This document shows, piece by piece, positions 58,691-64,000 of a stretch of 64,000 bases of DNA; position 1 is the first letter of the stretch, and every line of letters starts with the position of its first letter. Below the pieces are notes generated by a model. The model had not been told where the DNA came from. It did no database searches and worked only from the letters and a program-made list of their open reading frames with translations. The position numbers and the translations under genes are program-made. Where the stretch lies: assembly GCA_963930655.1 (NCBI GenBank), contig OZ005605.1:16995501-17059500 (forward strand). The letters are read 5' to 3'. This stretch comes from Myrica gale (Eukaryota; Streptophyta; Magnoliopsida; Fagales; Myricaceae).

Positions 58691-58698
58691 CCTGCGAC

Positions 58699-59389
58699 TT
58701 GCCTTACAGTGACGCAATTTGGTTTTGCATGATTGGATTCGTTCATTGACAGTCGTTTCTTTATAATATATTTTTTAGGCGTATATATATTCATCGATTA
58801 CTGCTTTTCGTCTTGGCTCGTCGGTTGCACACTTGGATCACAAGTTTTGCCAGGAGACTCTAACAAGTGGGTTCCAGCTAGCTGATAGCTTGTTTGACAC
58901 CTTCTCTTTAGGGGGATCCGACTCCTCCGCATTTCGATCACCCGAATTGTAGATATCCTGATCGTTAGATGCGGACTTTAGCCTGCTCTCTCACCCATTA
59001 TTTTGAAAAATAATAAAATAAATTCCCTGCTCAGAAAAAGAAACAAAAACTGTTGCTGGATTTGAGCCGACAGCTAACAGTAAAATAGACACGGTTCTGA
59101 TTGATGAAGACAGATAATTCAATTACGTCTGTCTTAAGAAAAGCCTAGAAAAAGGAAAATAGAGTTGCCCCGGATAGGACAGCTGCATGGACCAGGTTTG
59201 AAGCTGGCGTGCTGTGCATTTAGACTCTCTTTATCTTTGAGAGCTATTTATTACCTGTGCGACTGCCGGAGTGGAGTCAGCGGGGATCCAACCTCATGCC
59301 CAAGGCTGCTACCAGCTCACTATAAAAGACAATTTTTTTACTTATAGGATAAATAGTATAAAAAAATAGCACTGCCGCTAAACGAGTCT
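58699..59389. other. Intergenic stretch right of the hAT
   Basis: No gene, TE terminus or RNA gene was recognised in these 690 bp. Confidence 0.4.
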
Positions 59390-59577
59390 TTAGGGGGTGT
59401 TTGTTTCCCCAAAATTTTGGGGTTCGAAATTTCCAACAAAACAAACACACTCCAAAATTTTTAACTTTTACACATACATACTCTACTTTTCACAAACCCC
59501 AATAAATCTCAATAAAGTAAAGATTCCCAAAATTTCGAGAATATTCCCCAAAATTTCCACAGACAAACACCCCCTTA
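59390..59577. mobile_element. Tourist-like MITE, family A copy 2
   Basis: Element 59393-59574 is flanked by TTA (59390-59392 and 59575-59577). The ends are GGGGGTGTTTGTTT and the complement of GGGGGTGTTTGTCT. The interior matches the MITE at 41511-41693 in the opposite orientation. TTA is the PIF/Harbinger target preference. Confidence 0.85.
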
Positions 59578-59601
59578 GTATTGTGAGTACTTTGAAGCTA
59601 C

Positions 59602-61268
59602 TAGGGCTTGTTTGGGAAAGGGGTTGAGGTTTTAGTTTTGGTTTTGGTTTTGGTTTAACTTTCGGTTCAACTTTCAAATTTCAAATTTTTTGATTTAAAT
59701 ATTGTTTTGTTGTAAAGGTTTGTTTGATTGTTTAAGATTTGACATGATTTATATTTTAATTAAATTAAATAAAACTAATTTATAGTTACGATAATATTCA
59801 AAAAATAAAAAATATAAAAAATGATTATTATAAAATTCGAAAAATATATAATTTGAAAAATATATAATTCAAAAAATATGTAGAAAATATTTTCATAAAT
59901 ATAAAAAATTATAAAAATAGATAAAATATGAAACTAATAAAAAATATTCATAAAAATTAAAATACAAAGATAAAATCGTGCAAAATTTATATATATAAAA
60001 AATAAAAATTTACAAAAAAAATTGATTAAAAACTTCAAAAATACAAACTTAAAAATAATTAGCAAATATAATCATTATCAAAATTATTACAAAAAAATAA
60101 TAAATAAAACAATAGAGAATATTTAAAAAATTATTAAAATAGTTACAAAAGTGTATAAATATCTATAAAAGTTTTACCCACAAAAAATTTTGCAAAGTGC
60201 AAACTCTCTAATACCCGTGTTAAGCATTTACTCAACCCTAACGAGCCAGGTAGTAACAATAAATGCAAATAATTTGCTCAGAAAAGAAAATATGCAAATA
60301 GTTCATTTTTACTAATCAATCATGAATCAACTTACTATAATAAATCCCCCCTTATGGTAGTTTTTGCTTAGTTAGTTTATTGTACCGAACTCTGTTTCTT
60401 TCTTTCAGTATGAAGTTCTTTTTTCGAGAAAAAAAATCAATTTATTATAATGCTAAAATTTTCAATTCATTTCTGCTTATCTTAGTGTAACCATATATAG
60501 TCGGTCAAATAAATTATAATATGCCAATTGAAGTGAGAGTTAAGTGGTACAACATATACTTCTGAATCAATGCTGAACAAGGTTGCTGGGTAGAAATCCT
60601 AGAGAGAAAAAAAAAACATAGAGATTTTTCTTCATAATCAATGGAAAATTAATTTTTGGTTTTTGGTTCAACTTTTTTTTTGTTTGTCTTTTTGTTTTTA
60701 TTGTTTTGTTTCTTTATTGGTTTAACTATTACTAAATTTCCAAAAGTAATTTTTCTATTTTTTAAAACATTTATAGAGATTTATACACTTTTGTAACTAT
60801 TTTAATACTTTTTATTATTATTTTCTCTATTATTTTTTGTAATAAATTTGATAATGATTATATTGGCTAATTATTGTTACTTTTTTATTTTTGAAAATTT
60901 CATTTGTTTCATAAATTTTGCTCAATTTTTATCTTGTCTTTTAATTTTTATGAATAATTTTTATTAGTTTCATATTTTATCTATTTTTATAATTTTTGAT
61001 ATTTATGAAACTATTTTCTACATATTTTTTGAATTATATATTTTTTGAATTTTTTAAAATCATTTTTTATTTTTTATTTGTTGAATATCATAATAAGTAT
61101 AAATTAGTATTATTTAATTTAATTAAAATATAAATCATTTCAAATCTTAAACAACCAAACAAACCTTTACAACAAAATAATATTTAAATTAAAAAATTTA
61201 AAATTTGAAAGTTGAACCAAAAGTTGAACCAAAACCAAAATCTCAACCCCTTTTCCAAACAAGCCTTG
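59602..61268. mobile_element. 1.67-kb fold-back (long inverted repeat) element
   Basis: The ends TAGGGCTTGTTTGGGAAAGG (59602) and the complement of CAAGGCTTGTTTGGAAAAGG (61268) start inverted arms. These can be followed inward for several hundred bases (GTTGAACC/GGTTCAAC, AACAAACC, TAAATTAAAT, TATTAGTTTCATATTTTATC against its complement) to a central region around 60.2-60.75 kb. The sequence is extremely A/T-rich and non-coding. The TAGGG/CAAGG start would suit a hAT-type origin, but no matching 8-bp duplication was found. Confidence 0.75.
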
Positions 61269-61869
61269 ATGGTTTTGACTACTGAGTAAAAAAAATATGC
61301 CATGGCTTATTTTTTTTTGTAAAGATCATTGCCATGCAAGTATAAAGTTAGATTCAAAGGCATAATCGGGATTTAATTTGTATGAAATCGTTTCTCATTT
61401 AATTTTGGGGAAATTTGCAATTTAGTCATTAGGTTTATATTACGCTGACAATTTAGTCACTAGGTTTCATTTTTTTACTTTATGATCACTGAGTTCATAC
61501 CTGTGTGACGAACTGATCCTACCATCCATGTTCTGTTAGTCCATTTAACGGAATATTATGGCACGTCATTATTTTGTCCAATCAGCACTCACTAATGTGA
61601 TTCACCAGCCAGGTCTTACAAATCAAAACGCAAAGCTTCAACCTTCGTCCTCCTCCATTCTCCAAGCGCAGCACCCTGCTTAACCTGATTTCACAAAAAC
61701 CTCACTCAACTCAACTAAATCGATCCAAAATTTCTCCAGCTCGAGATAAAACTGCCATTTGTCCAAAGTTAAAAAACAAAAATAAAAAACAAAACGGCAA
61801 CGAAGAGCTACGGCGTAGCTCTTCGTGGAAAAATGAGTTTCTGGAACCGAGCTTCAACAACTCAAATAT

Positions 61870-62200
61870 CTAGTCCTGCGAGATACTACGACCATTGTAT
61901 ATAGACTATTGAGTGGAATCTGCTACCATATGGTTGAGAGCTTGAACGTAGAAAGGAGAGAATTGATAAACAGGCATGACAATGAATCTGTAATGGAACT
62001 TTACAGAGACAGAGCACAGAAAAAACAGAAGCAATGCTTCAAAATTCGTGCAGCAGTAACAATGATACTTCTAAACTGTCACCACTTGACCAAGAAACAT
62101 TCAACGTACTCTGTTTTTTTCTCTTAGCAAACATTCAACGTACTCACTAAGTGAAATATAGTATTATTATATCATGAGGACTGGCTTAAGGCTTAAGCAC
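61870..62200. other. Interior of the MYB-carrying element, unassigned part
   Basis: Sequence between the left inner arm and the MYB fragment. It may be further captured DNA (3' end of the same gene or another source). No recognisable protein. Confidence 0.35.
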
Positions 62201-62201
62201 A

Positions 62202-62710
62202 TCATATCGAAATCTCACTCGAAGTGGAGTGAATGAAACTCGAACCCTCCCAATGCTTGAACCCATCGAACACACGCTTTTCTTCCAAAAAACTTTGCGT
62301 CCTCAAACCGTGGCTGGACGTTGCCAATGCCTGTGTCTCCTCCAATAAGTCCTCTAACAACCCATTACCACTGCCCTGACTGGCAGCCGCATTAACTTTG
62401 TTATCGATGGTAATCTCCGACATCTCAGCTGGAGAAGGATGCATTGGTAATTGGTTTGAAGGGAGCTCCTGTTTCACAGAATAAGCCGAGACCGGCAACA
62501 CCATTTGTTCTAGTTCCAACTGGGTCCTCATAAGCTGCGGCGAACTGTGGCTAAAAGTCATTGGGAAATGAAAGGAAGCCATGTCAGGCAGCTGGGTCAA
62601 AGTAAGCTGACCCAGAGGAGTAATACTAGTGCTATTACTTTGTGTTGACGGCGCAACGGGCAGCGAGAACCCAGTGGAGTCACGGTAGCGCTTGAGCTCA
62701 ACAAGTAATG
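62202..62710 (-). pseudogene. Captured GAMYB-like transcription factor C-terminal fragment
   Basis: Minus-strand translation from about 62710 gives YRDSTGFSLPVAPSTQ, LTLTQLPDMASF, then VKQELPSNQLPMHPSPAEM and GNGLLEDLLEETQALATS. These resemble the C-terminal activation region of GAMYB / MYB97-101-120 type plant R2R3-MYB proteins. No MYB DNA-binding repeats are present. It lies between inverted arms of a TIR element, so it is a captured fragment rather than a working gene. Confidence 0.65.
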
Positions 62711-63015
62711 GTTGTTGAATCTCGGTTCCAGAAATTCATTTTTCCACGAAGATTTCGTTGCCGTTTTGTTTTTTTTAAACTTTGGACAAATGGCAGTTTT
62801 ATTTCGAGCTGGAGAAATTTTGGATCGATTTAGTTGAATTGAGTGTGGTTTATGTGAAATCAAGTTAAACAGGGTGCTGCGCTTGGAGAATGGAGGAGGA
62901 CGAAGGCTGAAGCTTTGCGTTTTGATTTTTAAGGTGACCAGGCTGCTGAATACATTAGTGGGTGCTGACCTGGCAAAACAACGACGTGGCGTGACATTCC
63001 GTTAAATGATAATTT

Positions 63016-63640
63016 TTCTTAATTTAACTAAAAAATAGATTGACATAAAGTGTAATGGGTCATAGATTGATAGTACGGGATAATCAAATATGATAATTTA
63101 TGATGTAAAATGTAAATAATAATTTATAGATGAAAAATATACTTTTTTAAATTAAAATATATTTTCTAGAACAGGAAAAGAAAAAAGGAAATAAGGGAAC
63201 GATAGTAAAGGTGTTTTTGTAGACTGGAAATCACCATGAATTAAATCTAATTAACAACTGCATATGGCTGAGTTTAAAATGAAGAATCCTTAACACAACG
63301 CTTAGACATAATTGAGTTTTCCCTAGGAAGTTGGTCGTTAAATATTCCATAATTAGTGTTAGGGTCAACTGCTTATGTTTTTTGCATGTATTGTCATTAG
63401 TTTTATTAACTATTATTTTAGGAGTTATCTCTTACATTTGCCAGATACCTGTATAAAAGGAATACAAACTCTACCCTAATTAATTAGTCATGATCCGATA
63501 TAAAGAGGACAAACCAAACTTAAACAAATGTTTTCTTCTCACTCATCACCTTCTCACACCCGCATCTACACCCTATTCATGCTAATCAATAAAACTTTAT
63601 TAAAATTTTACTTTTATCAAACCAATTTCAAAATTTTAGA
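63016..63640. other. Non-coding stretch
   Basis: AT-rich sequence with no recognised gene or TE terminus. Confidence 0.4.
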
Positions 63641-63649
63641 ATAAATACA

Positions 63650-64000
63650 TTTTTCACTCGTCAACTACCATGTTTACGACACATTACTCTCTAAACTACA
63701 AATTTTGATACATTGCACTCTCAAACATCAATGTTAGACACTTTGTCCTCAAACTACTCACTTTAACACATTACACCCTCAAACTACTAATATTAAACAC
63801 TTTGCACCCTCCATTTGACAATAATACCCATGAGAAATTAATAAATTGACAACAATATCTTCAATATATATAGAATGAGTCAAGGGTATTAACGTCATTT
63901 TAGTCTAAAAAATTGACAAATGGTACAAAGTGTCTAAGATTTGTAGTTAGAGGTGCAATGTGTCAAAAATGTTAGTTTAGGGTGCAAAACCTATGATAGT
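63650..64000. repeat. Inverted repeat with internal repeats, runs off right edge
   Basis: The words CACTTTGCACCCTC, GACACTTTG, CATTGCACTC and AAACTACTAATATTAA recur in one orientation up to about 63810. Their complements (ACAAAGTGTC, GTGCAATGTGTC, GTTTAGGGTGCAAA) follow after 63925. This looks like one end or the centre of a TIR element, possibly MULE-like, cut by the window edge. Confidence 0.5.

Larger units (their letters stand above)
53936..58698 (+). mobile_element. hAT transposon with damaged transposase and CCGG-rich ends
   Basis: The element spans 53944-58690 (4,747 bp). Its termini are TAGGGGTGGGA at the left and the complement of TAGGGCAGGGTACC at the right. It is flanked by the perfect 8-bp duplication CCTGCGAC (53936-53943 and 58691-58698). 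It encodes the C-terminal two thirds of a RICESLEEPER/Ac-type transposase. Both subterminal regions are packed with CCGGAATTCCGG/GGTACCGG-type palindromes. The N-terminal BED-finger part was not found, so the copy looks defective. Confidence 0.93.
61400..63015 (-). mobile_element. Second gene-fragment-carrying TIR element (MYB piece), right end lost
   Basis: The left end (GCAATTTAGTCATTAGGTTT, TTTACTTTATGATCACTGAG) belongs to the same TIR family as the element at 18743-20169. The inner arms 61540-61870 and 62715-63015 are inverted copies of each other (for example AAGCTTCAACCTTCGTCC against GGACGAAGGCTGAAGCTT). The right terminal 150 bp of TIR are missing beyond 63015. Between the arms lies a minus-strand fragment of a MYB gene. 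It is probably a Pack-MULE relative with a truncated end. Confidence 0.65.

Noticed and set aside
53936..58698. Reading the CCGG-rich ends as a CRISPR-like or satellite array.
   Set aside because: Repeats are short, palindromic and irregularly spaced, and they lie exactly inside hAT termini with an 8-bp duplication.

Overview
The window is plant nuclear DNA, most likely from an angiosperm (core eudicot). The evidence is GT-AG intron/exon genes, plant-specific families (OBAP, CAD1-type MACPF, a malectin/LRR receptor kinase) and a dense load of plant transposons (Ty3/gypsy, LINE, MULE, hAT, Tourist-like MITEs). The species cannot be told from the sequence. No rRNA, intact tRNA gene, CRISPR array or prokaryotic feature was seen.

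Four host genes look complete, all on the minus strand. They are a 2H-family cyclic phosphodiesterase (7299-6024, 3 exons, 184 aa), an oil-body-associated protein of the OBAP2 type (9057-8031, 4 exons, 247 aa), a CAD1-like MACPF protein (33118-20420, 6 exons, 574 aa, with an 8.5-kb first intron) and an LRR-malectin receptor kinase (53162-42904). The splice sites of the first three were resolved base by base and their reading frames close exactly. The receptor kinase was followed exon by exon at the protein level only.

Everything between and inside these genes is mostly mobile DNA. From left to right: a decayed Ty3/gypsy element (1-2.9 kb) carrying a MITE; a long LTR-like repeat (3.55-5.7 kb); a 562-bp MITE; a second LTR-like repeat of the same family (10813-12384) that holds two tRNA-like A/B-box modules; a whole but decayed chromovirus (12475-17471) with LTRs, PBS, PPT and an ATATT target duplication; a GC-rich poly(A)-ended segment; a gene-fragment-carrying TIR element with U-box and ARM pieces (18743-20169); the CAD1 gene, with a 5'-truncated LINE in intron 1 that is itself split by an ORF1-only 'half-LINE' with a 16-bp target duplication; a nearly intact MULE (33760-40489); several MITEs; the receptor kinase, with a non-autonomous hAT in intron 1; a larger hAT (53944-58690) with remarkable CCGG-rich ends; a 1.7-kb fold-back element; and a second gene-fragment-carrying element with a MYB piece (61.4-63.0 kb).

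The most interesting unit is the MULE at 33760-40489. It has near-identical 262-bp TIRs, a perfect 9-bp target duplication, a 4-exon transposase with a single in-frame TGA as its only visible lesion, and a convergent second gene. That second gene is a 161-aa GRF zinc-finger/coiled-coil/C-terminal membrane-anchor protein, placed where MuDR carries mudrB. The second most interesting is the ORF1-only retroposon nested in the LINE (27354-29637), whose 614-codon frame is fully open.
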